DNA of 64,000 bases from an uncultured Bacteroidales bacterium (GTDB taxonomy: Bacteria; Bacteroidota; Bacteroidia; Bacteroidales; UBA932). Each line of letters begins with the position of its first letter. The first letter of the stretch is position 1. Both the position numbers and the translations under genes were made by a program. The stretch covers positions 1 through 64,000 of the forward strand of contig CALUST010000011.1 of assembly GCA_944323505.1 (NCBI GenBank), given 5' to 3'. Shown piece after piece: positions 17,773 to 26,980 of this stretch. The notes beneath the pieces were generated by a model. That model was given only the letters and a program-made list of their open reading frames with translations, did not search any database and was not told the DNA's origin.

Positions 17773-19140
17773 TTATTTTTTCGGTGCTGTCCTTGCCCTC
17801 ATGGCTCTGATGACCTCACCCTTGGCCACTCTTATCATGTCCAGAAGAGGGATGTTCGCAGGGCAGGAATAGAGGCAGCAGCCGCATTCTATACAATCCT
17901 GCACTGCATTGTGCTCAAGTTCCTCCATCATGCCGTTGCGGGCGAGCTTGTTGAGAAGGAACGGCTCAAGTCCCATAGGACAGGCCTCAGCACATTTGCC
18001 GCAGCGGATACAATTGCTTTCCTGCTTCCTGAGAGTCTGCGACTCACGCAGATAAAGCAGCGATGAAGAGCCTTTCTGTGTGGTGGCATCAAGATTTGAG
18101 ATGGCCTTTCCCATCATAGGTCCGCCGCTCACTATCTTGGAGGCAGCCTCAGGGACACCGCCATTGTACTCCGCAATGTATGAAAGCGGATAACCTATGC
18201 GGAACAGATAGTTCTTCTGCCTGTCTGCAGGGAGACAGCCGCCTGTCACTGTCAATGTGTTGGTGATAAGAGGCATATTCTTCTGCACGGCATCATAGAC
18301 TGCAAGGGAAGTGGCGACATTCTGCACCACGGCCCCGACATCAATCGGCAGTCCCATGGATTTCACCTGACGGTGCATCACTGCGTCAATCAGCTGTTTC
18401 TCACCGCCCTGCGGATATTTCTTTTTCAGAGTCATCACTTCGATACCGTCGTATCCCGATGCCTCTGACCTGAGCCTTGCGACAGTCTCCTGCATCCTGG
18501 CGATGGCCGCAGGCTTGTTCTCTTCGATGCCGATGACGGCTCTGCCGACACCGAGGACCTTCTTCATGATGGCCGCACCGACGACTATCTGCTCGCTCTT
18601 TTCGAGCATGATACGATAGTCCGAGGTAAGATACGGCTCACATTCGGCGCCGTTCAGGATAAGGCACTCCGCTTTCTTGTCCGGAGGAGGGCAGAGTTTG
18701 ACATGAGTAGGGAATGTCGCCCCACCGAGTCCCACGACACCGTTGTTCTTGATGCGGTCAAGGATGAACTGCCTGTCCTCTGGAATCGCAGTCACCAGAG
18801 TGTCGGAGGTGTCTATCCCGTCCATCCACTCGTCAGGCTCAGTCTCAATCTCCACATGGACTACAGGTATGCCGTTGAGATCCTTGCGCAAGCCCACTGA
18901 CTTCACGGTACCCGTCACAGACGAATGCACATAAGCCGAAATGAAGCCTGTCGGCTCGCCTATCACCTGACCTGTCCTGACCCTGTCCCCTGGAGCGACA
19001 ATGGCTTTGGCCGGCGCCCCAAGATGCTGGATCATGGAGATGTAGACCGTCTTCGGGACAGGAAGCGTCTCTATCTTGCTTTCGGCGGCAATCTTGCTGT
19101 CAGCAGGATGCACACCGCCTATCGAGAATGTCTTTTTCAT
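17773..19140 (-). CDS. rnfC: Rnf complex subunit C
   Basis: A 455-residue peripheral subunit carrying the NADH/FMN-binding fold (GLGGATFPTHVK, then LNGAECEPYLTSDYR) and two 4Fe-4S motifs near the C-terminus (CIRCGKCAEACP and CIECGCCLYSCP). It exchanges electrons with NAD(H) in the ferredoxin:NAD oxidoreductase. The long Ala/Lys tail of enterobacterial RnfC is absent. Its start overlaps the rnfB stop by four bases. Confidence 0.96.
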   Translation of the reverse strand: MKKTFSIGGVHPADSKIAAESKIETLPVPKTVYISMIQHLGAPAKAIVAPGDRVRTGQVIGEPTGFISAYVHSSVTGTVKSVGLRKDLNGIPVVHVEIETEPDEWMDGIDTSDTLVTAIPEDRQFILDRIKNNGVVGLGGATFPTHVKLCPPPDKKAECLILNGAECEPYLTSDYRIMLEKSEQIVVGAAIMKKVLGVGRAVIGIEENKPAAIARMQETVARLRSEASGYDGIEVMTLKKKYPQGGEKQLIDAVMHRQVKSMGLPIDVGAVVQNVATSLAVYDAVQKNMPLITNTLTVTGGCLPADRQKNYLFRIGYPLSYIAEYNGGVPEAASKIVSGGPMMGKAISNLDATTQKGSSSLLYLRESQTLRKQESNCIRCGKCAEACPMGLEPFLLNKLARNGMMEELEHNAVQDCIECGCCLYSCPANIPLLDMIRVAKGEVIRAMRARTAPKK

Positions 19141-20180
19141 ATCTGCTCCTCCTTCTTTTCGGTTTTTTCAGCAGGTTTTACTGCAAGATTCCTCTCCGTC
19201 GTCTTCTCCGCATCCGCCGCAGGTTTTGCAACAGGATTCTCCGCAGCAGGAGCCGTAGCCTTGCTTGCTGCAGGAGCCTCTGCCTGAGCGGCCGGCTTAG
19301 GAGCAGGTTTCACTTCCCCTGTCTGAGCGGCGGCCGGCTTAGGAGCCGGTTTCTGTGCCGGAGCAGGGAAATTGACATCATGTATTGCACCTGTCGGGCA
19401 CACCACGACGCATTTACGGCAAAGTCTGCATTTGTTGAAATCGATATATGCTACATTATGCTCCACGGTAATCGCACCGAAAGGACATTCCTTCTCGCAC
19501 TTGCCGCAGCCGATGCAGGCAGCCTTGCAGGACTTGCGGGCGACAGCCCCTTTCTCCATGTTGATGCAGGAGACAAATACCCTGCGCCCCTTCGGGCCTT
19601 TGTTGCGGAGCTCGATTATTTTCTTAGGACAGGCTTTCGCACAGGCGCCGCAGCCGGTACACTTGTCCTCATCCACCACAGGAAGACCTGTGACAGGGTC
19701 CATCGAGATTGCACCGAACTGGCAGGCAGCCACACAGTCCCCGCAGCCGAGACATCCGTAGAAACATCCAGTGTCCCCGCTGTAGAGTGCGGCCTTGACC
19801 TTACATGACTGATAACCGTCATAAGTGTTGGTCCTTGGACGGTTCTCACAAGTCCCGTTGCAACGCACCACGGCGACCATAGGGGCTTTCTCCTTCACCT
19901 CCATGCCGAGAACTGCAGCAACTTTCTTCATTACTTCATTGCCTCCCACAGGACAGAAATTGTTGTCCAGATTGGGGGCACTGACACATGCTTGGGCAAA
20001 AGCACGGCAGCCGGCATACCCGCAACCTCCACAGTTGGCTCCGGGCATCACCTTCTCCACCTCATCTATCCGCGGATCCTCCTCTACCTTGAACTTCTTT
20101 GCAACAAGGAAAAGAACCACAGACAGCAGAAGCCCGAGAAGGGTCACGGCTACAATAGTCCAGATAATTGTTGTTGTCAT
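19137..20180 (-). CDS. rnfB: Rnf complex subunit B (ferredoxin-type)
   Basis: A 347-residue iron-sulfur protein that accepts electrons from ferredoxin. An N-terminal membrane anchor (about residues 5-27) is followed by the CGGCGYAGC cluster domain and three ferredoxin-like CxxCxxCxxxC motif sets up to about residue 268. The last ~77 residues are an unusual low-complexity Ala/Pro/Lys tail with repeated PAPKPAA blocks and a charged end. First gene of rnfBCDGEA, 28 bases after rseC. Confidence 0.95.
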   Translation of the reverse strand: MTTTIIWTIVAVTLLGLLLSVVLFLVAKKFKVEEDPRIDEVEKVMPGANCGGCGYAGCRAFAQACVSAPNLDNNFCPVGGNEVMKKVAAVLGMEVKEKAPMVAVVRCNGTCENRPRTNTYDGYQSCKVKAALYSGDTGCFYGCLGCGDCVAACQFGAISMDPVTGLPVVDEDKCTGCGACAKACPKKIIELRNKGPKGRRVFVSCINMEKGAVARKSCKAACIGCGKCEKECPFGAITVEHNVAYIDFNKCRLCRKCVVVCPTGAIHDVNFPAPAQKPAPKPAAAQTGEVKPAPKPAAQAEAPAASKATAPAAENPVAKPAADAEKTTERNLAVKPAEKTEKKEEQI

Positions 20181-20208
20181 TTTTTATAATGGTTTGATTG
20201 ATTTTCCG

Positions 20209-20640
20209 TCATTTCTGCACCGGCAGATCCTTTATATAGAACACGAAATCCTTGGACAGCCTGTCCCTGAGCAGGAATATCACAAGGTAATAAAGGGCGA
20301 CAGCCCCTATTGATATGAGTCCGACATAAAGTTCGTGCACGGTAACGGACGACAAAGATAATATTAAAATCATTAATATCATCAACGGAATCACATAAGA
20401 TAACCATACGGCTTTCAGGCCCATGGATCTTTTCAGCACCACCTGCACCTCATCCCCGGGTTCACGCAATGTGTACGGGTCCGTAGGCACGCCTATAAGC
20501 TTCACCTGCTCCTCCGACACACCGCATACCCCTTTGGCATGACAGGCCGCGCAGGCAGATGAAGAGATGATTTCCACCGTGGTCATCTCAGGGGTGATCT
20601 CCACAATCCTCCCGAGATGAGAGATTTCATTTTTTGCCAT
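20209..20640 (-). CDS. rseC: RseC/SoxR-reducing family membrane protein
   Basis: A 143-residue protein with three clustered cysteines (Cys30, Cys33, Cys39 in CAACHAKGVC) and two membrane helices (about residues 77-98 and 105-124), the RseC/MucC layout. Homologues are linked to Rnf and to reduction of SoxR in proteobacteria. Directly upstream of rnfB, it is probably an accessory of the Rnf complex. No soxR was found nearby. Gap to the preceding DUF3108 gene is 6 bases. Confidence 0.9.
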   Translation of the reverse strand: MAKNEISHLGRIVEITPEMTTVEIISSSACAACHAKGVCGVSEEQVKLIGVPTDPYTLREPGDEVQVVLKRSMGLKAVWLSYVIPLMILMILILSLSSVTVHELYVGLISIGAVALYYLVIFLLRDRLSKDFVFYIKDLPVQK

Positions 20641-20646
20641 AACCTT

Positions 20647-21519
20647 CTATCTTCTTTTGACCAGCGAGGAGAAAGGATGCCTCAGCCCGGACCATTCCTT
20701 GAGCCTTCCGCTTGCCGTCCCGACCAGTATCGGGGCCTCGAACAGCACAGGAATCCTGTTCTCGTCATCTGTTATCCATATTGTCAGATCCTCTTCCCCC
20801 GTAAAGACATTCCCGGCCAGAAGCTTCGCGGAGAAACGTATCGTATTGACCGTCCCGAGCCCCTTGACTTTCTTCGTCTCGCGCCCTCTGAGGATGAAAT
20901 ACACATGGTATATGTCATCATCGATGGCGAACGTCATGGGATATTTCCTGTCAGGCACAACCCTGTCGAAATCCATATTCCTCGCGAGGAAGAACAGTGC
21001 AGGAAGATCATAGGTGCACCCGTCAAGGGGGAGTTCCACATACCTCTGACCGCTTGACGACGAATAGACGTCTGCCAGGATACGGCTTTCCCCGGTCATA
21101 TCCCACATATAGACATAGTCATTGCGGGCCTCATAACGGCCTTCGTATGTATCCCTGGTGAATCTGAGCGGACGCAGGCCGTCCCGGGTGAACCATGACC
21201 TGAAATCCTCCCTCACCTTGAAAAACAGGTCAAACAGCCTTGTGGTCTGCCCGTAGACCTTGCACAGGAAGGCATCCTCCCCGTTGAATGTGAGGGAATC
21301 CAGATTGACTGTAGCCCAGCCTACATCCGAGTCAATGACACCCCATTCATAATGCATAGTGAATTTCAGATATTCCCCGGCATGGAACGCAAGACTGTCC
21401 TCGGACACCGAGCGGACAGGTATACATCCGCTGCCTGATTCAGTGACTGTCCTGGCAGCAGCGGAGACCGGTGCAAAAAGAAGTGACGCACCCAAGATGA
21501 ATATCAGATACCCAGGCAT
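20647..21519 (-). CDS. Exported DUF3108 protein
   Basis: A 290-residue protein with a signal peptide (about residues 1-22) and the DUF3108 pattern: AGEYLKFTMHYEWGVIDSD, the KVYGQTTRLFDLFFKVRED segment and a final WITDDENRIPVLFEA. The fold is predicted to be a beta-rich periplasmic domain; function is unknown. Its start codon shares one base with the dnaB stop (TGATG), so it is translationally linked to dnaB, and it precedes rseC by 6 bases. Confidence 0.82.
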   Translation of the reverse strand: MPGYLIFILGASLLFAPVSAAARTVTESGSGCIPVRSVSEDSLAFHAGEYLKFTMHYEWGVIDSDVGWATVNLDSLTFNGEDAFLCKVYGQTTRLFDLFFKVREDFRSWFTRDGLRPLRFTRDTYEGRYEARNDYVYMWDMTGESRILADVYSSSSGQRYVELPLDGCTYDLPALFFLARNMDFDRVVPDRKYPMTFAIDDDIYHVYFILRGRETKKVKGLGTVNTIRFSAKLLAGNVFTGEEDLTIWITDDENRIPVLFEAPILVGTASGRLKEWSGLRHPFSSLVKRR

Positions 21520-23042
21520 CAGATGAAATCAGGATTTGCCGAAAATTCAGAACCGCTGTCAGGAAGAGGGCCAATCGGACCGAAAGGCGGTTCCTCGTCG
21601 TTCATCCTGGAAGGGACCGTCATCGAAATGGCCTGGTTGGAAAGAATATCTGACATGTCGACGAACTTGACTTCAGATGCCCGGAACTTCATCTCAATGT
21701 CGGCTATCTCTCCGTTCCTGTGCTTGGCTATGATAATCTGGGTGGCCCCGATATCTTCAGCATTCGCAGAAAGTCCCTGATAGTCACGCCTGTGTATGAA
21801 AATGACCATATCCGCATCCTGTTCGATGGAGCCGGACTCGCGCAAATCGCTCAACTGCGGACGCCCGTTGGAGCCGTTGCGCAACTCTGCCTGGCGGCTC
21901 AACTGGGAAAGGGCTATGATAGGCACATTCATCTCCTTTGCCGTGGCCTTCAATGTCCTGGATATTGCAGCCACCTCCTGCTCCCTCATGCTCCTGAGTT
22001 CAGAAGGTCCCTGCATCAGCTGGAGATAGTCAACTATCACAAGCCTCACCCCTTTCTGCTTCACAAGCCTCTTGACTTTGGAGCGGAATTCCATCACCGG
22101 CAGACCGGGAGTATCGTCAATATATAAAGGTGCCTTGGACAAGGCTTTCAGATTGTTCTCCAGCTGCGTCCACTCATAAGGCTCCAGTTTCTGTCCTCCC
22201 TTGATCTTGTCCGCACTGAGCCCGGTCTCAGAGACCATCATTCGTTTCGCGAGCTGGATGGCCGGCATCTCAAGCGAGAAGAACGCCACCGGCATATTAT
22301 ATTGTACCGCCGCATTCCTGGCTATGTTCAGCACGAACGCCGTCTTACCCACGGACGGTCTCGCCGCCAGGATGATGAGGTCGGACGGCTGCCATCCCAA
22401 AGTAATCTTGTCGAGGGACTGGAAACCGGAAGGCACGCCGCTCAGTCCTGTCGTCTCCTGCAGGCGTTCGATGTCGGAAATGGCCTGGTTGATGACCGAG
22501 CCTATCTCCTGCACGTCCCGTTTGACATTGTTCTGGATGGCGGCGAAAATCTTCGTCTGGGAGATGTCTATGAGTTCATCGACATTCACGGTCTCGTCAT
22601 AGGCATTCTTGAGAATGTCGTATGAGGCCGTAATGAGCTCCCTCTGTATGCATTTCTGCTTGAGAATCCTGATATAGTACTCAACGTGTGCGGCCGCCCC
22701 GACCTTCTGTGAAAGGCGGGCAAGGGCGGCAGGGCCGCCGACAATCTCAAGATTGCCGTGGGATTTCAGTTTCTGGGATACGGTGAGCAGGTCGATGGAC
22801 GTGTGCTCGCGGACCAGGGCAGTCATGGCCTGGAAAATCATCCTGTGCTTCTCGTCATAGAAGCACGCCGGACTCAACTCCTCCATGGCATCATCGACAC
22901 AGTTCGGCTCTATCAGCAATGCGCCGATCACTGCCTCTTCAACGTCAAGAGCCTGAGGCGGCTTATTGCCGACCTCAAGCCCCAGCACTTCAAGATCAAC
23001 CTCGCTCTTGCGGGTTGTCCGCCGTTTCCGTTCCTCTGCCAT
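21519..23042 (-). CDS. dnaB: Replicative DNA helicase
   Basis: A 507-residue hexameric helicase that unwinds the replication fork. An N-terminal DnaB domain (PQALDVEEAVIGALLIEP, about residue 32) is followed by the RecA-like ATPase with Walker A AARPSVGKTAF (about 226), VIVDYLQLM (Walker B) and QLSRQAELR. No intein is present; the length is normal. It lies in the middle of a minus-strand run, 3 bases after the zinc-ribbon gene, and overlaps the DUF3108 gene by one base. Confidence 0.96.
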   Translation of the reverse strand: MAEERKRRTTRKSEVDLEVLGLEVGNKPPQALDVEEAVIGALLIEPNCVDDAMEELSPACFYDEKHRMIFQAMTALVREHTSIDLLTVSQKLKSHGNLEIVGGPAALARLSQKVGAAAHVEYYIRILKQKCIQRELITASYDILKNAYDETVNVDELIDISQTKIFAAIQNNVKRDVQEIGSVINQAISDIERLQETTGLSGVPSGFQSLDKITLGWQPSDLIILAARPSVGKTAFVLNIARNAAVQYNMPVAFFSLEMPAIQLAKRMMVSETGLSADKIKGGQKLEPYEWTQLENNLKALSKAPLYIDDTPGLPVMEFRSKVKRLVKQKGVRLVIVDYLQLMQGPSELRSMREQEVAAISRTLKATAKEMNVPIIALSQLSRQAELRNGSNGRPQLSDLRESGSIEQDADMVIFIHRRDYQGLSANAEDIGATQIIIAKHRNGEIADIEMKFRASEVKFVDMSDILSNQAISMTVPSRMNDEEPPFGPIGPLPDSGSEFSANPDFI

Positions 23043-23045
23043 AGG

Positions 23046-23855
23046 CTACTCGAAATCCGGATTGACAAGGATTCTTCCGCAGTATTCGCAGATTATCATT
23101 TTCTTGTTTGATGCGATGTCGATGAGCCTCTGAGGAGGGATTGTATTGAAGCATCCCCCGCAAGAGTCCCCGTTGAATACGGACACGACAGCAAGGTGGT
23201 TGTGGCAGCTGTTGCGAATACGCTCGTATGCACTCATCGTCCTTGCATCTATCTTGGCCGCACACGCATCCCTGTTGGCACGGAGTTTCTCCTCCTCCTT
23301 GGCAGTGGACTCAATGATGGTCGCGAGTTCCTGCTTCTTGGCCTTGAGGTCGTCATTCTTGACTGCGACCCTTTCCTTGATCTCCTCAAGTTCGGCTTTC
23401 TTCGCAGCAATGGCGTCCTTTGTCTCGGCTATATTCTTCTCGGCAATCTGACGGAGAAGATCCTGGTTCTCGATCTCCTTGTTGAGCGAGTCATATTCGC
23501 GACTGTTGGCCACATTGTCCAGCTGCTCCTTGTATTTGGCAATCTGGGCCTCACACTCCGTGATATTGTGCTTGTTCTCCGTTATCGACTTGTTGGATTC
23601 GTCTATCCTGGCTGTCACATTGGCTGCCTTGGTCTTGAGTTCGGCTATCTCATTCTCAAGGTTCTCCACCTCAAGAGGCAGTTCCCCTCTCAACTGGAGT
23701 ATCTTGTCTATCTCTGTATCGGCCTGCTGGAGAGCATACAATGTCTTGAGCTTCTCCTCTACGCTGAGATCGGAGTCCGCGAAACTTTTCTGGATTGATA
23801 CGAAGGTCTCCCTCTGGTCTATGGGAGTTTCGATTTTTTTTGTCTTTTTAGCCAT
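23046..23855 (-). CDS. Coiled-coil protein with C4 zinc ribbon
   Basis: A 269-residue protein made of a long charged coiled coil (about residues 30-200) ending in a C4 zinc ribbon (CGGC ... CEYC, about 229-257). This is the CT398/zf-RING_7 layout, widespread and linked by others to secretion or sigma-factor and nucleic acid interactions; the exact role is unknown. It lies 5 bases after the NIF3-like gene, an association common in Bacteroidetes, and 3 bases before dnaB. Confidence 0.88.
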   Translation of the reverse strand: MAKKTKKIETPIDQRETFVSIQKSFADSDLSVEEKLKTLYALQQADTEIDKILQLRGELPLEVENLENEIAELKTKAANVTARIDESNKSITENKHNITECEAQIAKYKEQLDNVANSREYDSLNKEIENQDLLRQIAEKNIAETKDAIAAKKAELEEIKERVAVKNDDLKAKKQELATIIESTAKEEEKLRANRDACAAKIDARTMSAYERIRNSCHNHLAVVSVFNGDSCGGCFNTIPPQRLIDIASNKKMIICEYCGRILVNPDFE

Positions 23856-23860
23856 TTCGC

Positions 23861-24646
23861 TTAAAAATAATATATCGGGTTACTATAAATATTCTGCGTG
23901 ATACGGACTGCAAAGGTAGGAAAATTTTTCTTCAACAATGCAAATAAAATATCAACTATCTGTATCTCACTCTCATAATGCCCGATATCCATTATCATGA
24001 ACCCGGGTCTGGTGAAGAAATGATGATAGGAGACATCCCCGCAGAGATACAACTGGGCTCCCGAGGCCATTGCCTTGTCGATAAGGGAACTTCCGGAGCC
24101 TCCGCACATCGCGACTCTCGTTATCGGGCAATCTACCGGGCGAGAAGTCCTCAGGGCCTGCAGGGAGAAACATTTCCTGACAAACGCCACGGCCTCTGCA
24201 GCCGTCATCGGCACAGGCAGATTCCCCACAGTTCCCAATCCGACACCATCCCCCTCACTGTCAAGTACCTCTATATCTTTCAACCCCATCTTCTCCGCCA
24301 TCGCACCGCTCACCCCGGCAATCACCTTGTCCGCAGAAGTATGGGCAGCATAGACAGCGATACCGGCAGAAACGGCCTTCATCACCGCCAGCCCCACAGG
24401 GTCTTCGGGACATACCCTCTTCAGCCCGGAGAAGATAAGCGGATGATGGGTCACTATCATGTCAGCCCCGACGGCAACCGCCTCATCCACAAGTTCGGGG
24501 GTACAGTCAAGCCCGATGAGGACCGAATGCACCGAGGCGTCCGGAGAACCGATGCAAAGTCCGCTGTTGTCCCACTTTTCCTGCACTGAAAGAGGGGCGA
24601 AAGACTCTATGGCGGCAGCCACATCTCTTACCTTATATTCCTGCAT
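23861..24646 (-). CDS. NIF3/YbgI-like dinuclear metal protein
   Basis: A 261-residue member of the NIF3 family (Nif3-like, often annotated GTP cyclohydrolase I type 2). Metal-binding histidines appear in VTHHPLIFSG and AAHTSADK, and near the end in DIGHYESE. The PII-like insert that makes some relatives about 365 residues long is absent. Biochemical role is unproven. It follows merR by one base and precedes the zinc-ribbon gene by 5. Confidence 0.88.
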   Translation of the reverse strand: MQEYKVRDVAAAIESFAPLSVQEKWDNSGLCIGSPDASVHSVLIGLDCTPELVDEAVAVGADMIVTHHPLIFSGLKRVCPEDPVGLAVMKAVSAGIAVYAAHTSADKVIAGVSGAMAEKMGLKDIEVLDSEGDGVGLGTVGNLPVPMTAAEAVAFVRKCFSLQALRTSRPVDCPITRVAMCGGSGSSLIDKAMASGAQLYLCGDVSYHHFFTRPGFMIMDIGHYESEIQIVDILFALLKKNFPTFAVRITQNIYSNPIYYF

Positions 24647-24647
24647 A

Positions 24648-25007
24648 TCATTCGTTTTTGTCCTTTCCTCGTCCGAGCCTGCCCAAAGACTCCCTGGCGG
24701 CAGCCAGGTCGGAGCGTATCTCCTTCAACAGATACAGCATCCTTGTGGCAGACGCGACGCCGGCGCTTTCCTTCTCAGAGAGCAGCCTCATCCTTGCGCC
24801 ATCAAGCGTCATGCCCTTGACCCTGACCAAAGTATGTATCTCCTTGAACCTTTCCACATCACCGGCGGTATACATCCTGTTACCCTTGGCGTTCCTTTTG
24901 GGGTTGAAAAAATCCCTGAAAGGACCGTCGGACCAGTACCGTACCAGGGAAACATTCTCCCCAAGTATCCTTGCCACTTCACCTATTGAATAATATAGTT
25001 TGTCCAT
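24648..25007 (-). CDS. MerR-family transcriptional regulator
   Basis: A 119-residue protein with an N-terminal MerR winged helix (YYSIGEVARILGENVSLVRYW, then NRMYTAGDVERFKEI, about residues 5-60) and a short C-terminal helix for dimerisation. No cysteine-rich effector domain is seen, so the signal sensed is unknown. It lies inside an operon, 10 bases after the M23 peptidase and one before the NIF3 gene; similar MerR proteins are found beside M23 peptidases in other Bacteroidetes. Confidence 0.9.
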   Translation of the reverse strand: MDKLYYSIGEVARILGENVSLVRYWSDGPFRDFFNPKRNAKGNRMYTAGDVERFKEIHTLVRVKGMTLDGARMRLLSEKESAGVASATRMLYLLKEIRSDLAAARESLGRLGRGKDKNE

Positions 25008-25017
25008 GACTGTCTGC

Positions 25018-25971
25018 TCAATCCATTGACTGGACTATACTGGTCCCGAGTGCCATCATCTCCACATACTCCGACGGTCCCAATGACGCGAAAAAGAAGT
25101 TCAGCGGATCCATGGCCGTCGTATCCCGCCATACCTCATAATGAAGATGAGGGGCAAAGGCTTTTCCGGACATGCCTGAAAGGCCGATCCGGTCTCCCTT
25201 TGTCACCGTCTTCCCTTTCCTGACATGTATCTCCTGCAAATGGGCATATCTTGTGACATACCCGTTGCCGTGATCAATCTCGACGACATTGCCCTCTCCT
25301 TTCCTGGACCGTCTGACGTCAGTCACAGTCCCGTCGGCCACGGCATAGACGGAGGTCCCTGACGGAATCACGAAATCAAGGCCGTCATGTCTGGAATTGA
25401 CCTTATAGAAAGGATTGAGCTTCATTCCCTTTGACGCCCCGGTCTGGGCAAAGATGAAATCCTTTATCGGGAGAGACAGCGGCGGCATGGAATCCTTTAT
25501 CCCTGCACACCTCCTGATGATATAGTCCAGCGACTCACTCACCCGTGACGCGCTTCTGATCGCATCAGCAAGCCTCGCCTCCGTATACAGCACTATCCCC
25601 TCATCGGAAGATATCGAGTCCCCGACTGCGGCGAAATTGGCGTATCCGAAATCCGGGGAACCGGGTGCCGGCGAATGGAAAATCTCCTCATATATACTGT
25701 TGTCCCTGCCGCTGAGGTCATATACGACATCCCCGAGAAGAGCCTCCTTCTCGACCATGCCGGGATACAGTTTCTCATACATCCTGTTCTCGCTCTTGAG
25801 CTTGCGCTCGGTGTCGGTACTGAACATAAGGGCAAATACGGCATAATAGAGCACCGCAAGTGCGATGCTCACCACAAGATACTTAAGACATCTGCGCGCC
25901 ACTGCCCCGAAAGTGGGCCTTATCTTCCTTATCTTGAAATTGTCCTTGTCGATTACATACCTGCTGCTCAT
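25018..25971 (-). CDS. Membrane-anchored M23 peptidase (second of a pair)
   Basis: A 317-residue protein with one N-terminal membrane helix (about residues 31-50), a helical region and a C-terminal LytM/M23 domain. Metal ligands are visible in RHDGLDF and HLHYEV. M23 enzymes cut peptidoglycan cross-bridges, or act as regulators when ligands are lost; ligands are kept here. Its start overlaps the stop of the preceding paralogue by four bases. Both share the same layout and the IFNPETL/KIRKIRP-type cytosolic start, indicating an old tandem duplication. Confidence 0.9.
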   Translation of the reverse strand: MSSRYVIDKDNFKIRKIRPTFGAVARRCLKYLVVSIALAVLYYAVFALMFSTDTERKLKSENRMYEKLYPGMVEKEALLGDVVYDLSGRDNSIYEEIFHSPAPGSPDFGYANFAAVGDSISSDEGIVLYTEARLADAIRSASRVSESLDYIIRRCAGIKDSMPPLSLPIKDFIFAQTGASKGMKLNPFYKVNSRHDGLDFVIPSGTSVYAVADGTVTDVRRSRKGEGNVVEIDHGNGYVTRYAHLQEIHVRKGKTVTKGDRIGLSGMSGKAFAPHLHYEVWRDTTAMDPLNFFFASLGPSEYVEMMALGTSIVQSMD

Positions 25972-26945
25972 GACATCCCGCCGTTTTTCACCTTTTCGAC
26001 AAGAGCCTCATAGTCTCCGGGATCCATTGAAAGGTCGAAATAATTGGCCGGATTGACAGGCTTGTCCTTGTACAGCACCTCATAATGGAGATGAGGGCCT
26101 GTGGACTTCCCGGAATTGCCGGACAGGCCGAGGAAACTGCCCCTTTTGACAGAGTCGCCTTCATGGACACTGATCTCCTTCATGTGGGCATACCTGGTCT
26201 TGTAGCCGAACCCGTGGTCCACAACCACGGAATTGCCGTAGCCGAAAAATGCGTGTCTCACCTTCTCGACCACCCCGTCCGCAGTAGAATACACCTTGTT
26301 GCCGACAGGCATGGCGAAATCGATTCCCTCATGGAATGCTGTCCTTCCGTAGACAGGGTCGGTCCTGCGTCCGAAAGAACTCGATATGTGATATGAGCCA
26401 GGGAGCGGGCAGATGGGAGAGATGACAGGGATGCAGAGAGCCATATCCCCCGAATGCTTCGAGACAGCGGCCACCTCGTCGAACGACTTGCTCTGCACAT
26501 AGGCCTTCTTTGTCAGCACATCCAGCCTGACTGCGGTATTCCTGAGCAGAGGAGAGCAGTCGCCGTATTCAAGATAGGCATATCTGTTCACTCCTCCGAA
26601 CCCGGCATTGCGCACCTCGGAAGGAATCTCGAACATGCCGAATACAGAACGGTAGATGTCGTTGTCCCTGACCGAAAGCACGGACAGGGCCTCCGCATAA
26701 CTGTCCAGCTGCCTGTTCATAACCTCGTAACGGGCGCTCCATTTGGCATTGTTCTTCTTGATAATCACAGTCTTCGGCAGATCATTGCCAAGGACGGAAG
26801 TATATATCCATACATAGAAAAGCGCCGCTGCGATACTGCCTGCGAACAGCAGGACACTCTTGAGGACGCGACGGCGTGCGGATCTCTCGGTAGGCTCGTA
26901 TGTGAGCGTCTCCGGATTGAAAATATACTTCTTGAATTTCGACAT
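25968..26945 (-). CDS. Membrane-anchored M23 peptidase (first of a pair)
   Basis: A 325-residue paralogue of the next gene: a short cytosolic start MSKFKKYIFNPETLTYEP, one membrane helix (about residues 30-52), a periplasmic helical stretch and a C-terminal M23 domain with FHEGIDF and HLHYEV. ATG 26945 is chosen over 26972 because relatives begin with this KYIFNP-type sequence and because a -7 promoter element lies between the two. Probably acts on peptidoglycan in the periplasm. First gene of the 12-kb minus-strand run. Confidence 0.9.
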   Translation of the reverse strand: MSKFKKYIFNPETLTYEPTERSARRRVLKSVLLFAGSIAAALFYVWIYTSVLGNDLPKTVIIKKNNAKWSARYEVMNRQLDSYAEALSVLSVRDNDIYRSVFGMFEIPSEVRNAGFGGVNRYAYLEYGDCSPLLRNTAVRLDVLTKKAYVQSKSFDEVAAVSKHSGDMALCIPVISPICPLPGSYHISSSFGRRTDPVYGRTAFHEGIDFAMPVGNKVYSTADGVVEKVRHAFFGYGNSVVVDHGFGYKTRYAHMKEISVHEGDSVKRGSFLGLSGNSGKSTGPHLHYEVLYKDKPVNPANYFDLSMDPGDYEALVEKVKNGGMS

Positions 26946-26949
26946 GGCG

Positions 26950-26957
26950 CAAATATA
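26950..26957 (-). promoter_or_regulatory. -7 element of the M23-merR-dnaB-rnf run
   Basis: TATATTTG on the minus strand matches TAnnTTTG and ends four bases before the ATG at 26945, implying a very short or absent leader. No convincing -33 element is visible. Confidence 0.45.
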
Positions 26958-26980
26958 CTCCATTATTTGCAAAAAAGTTA

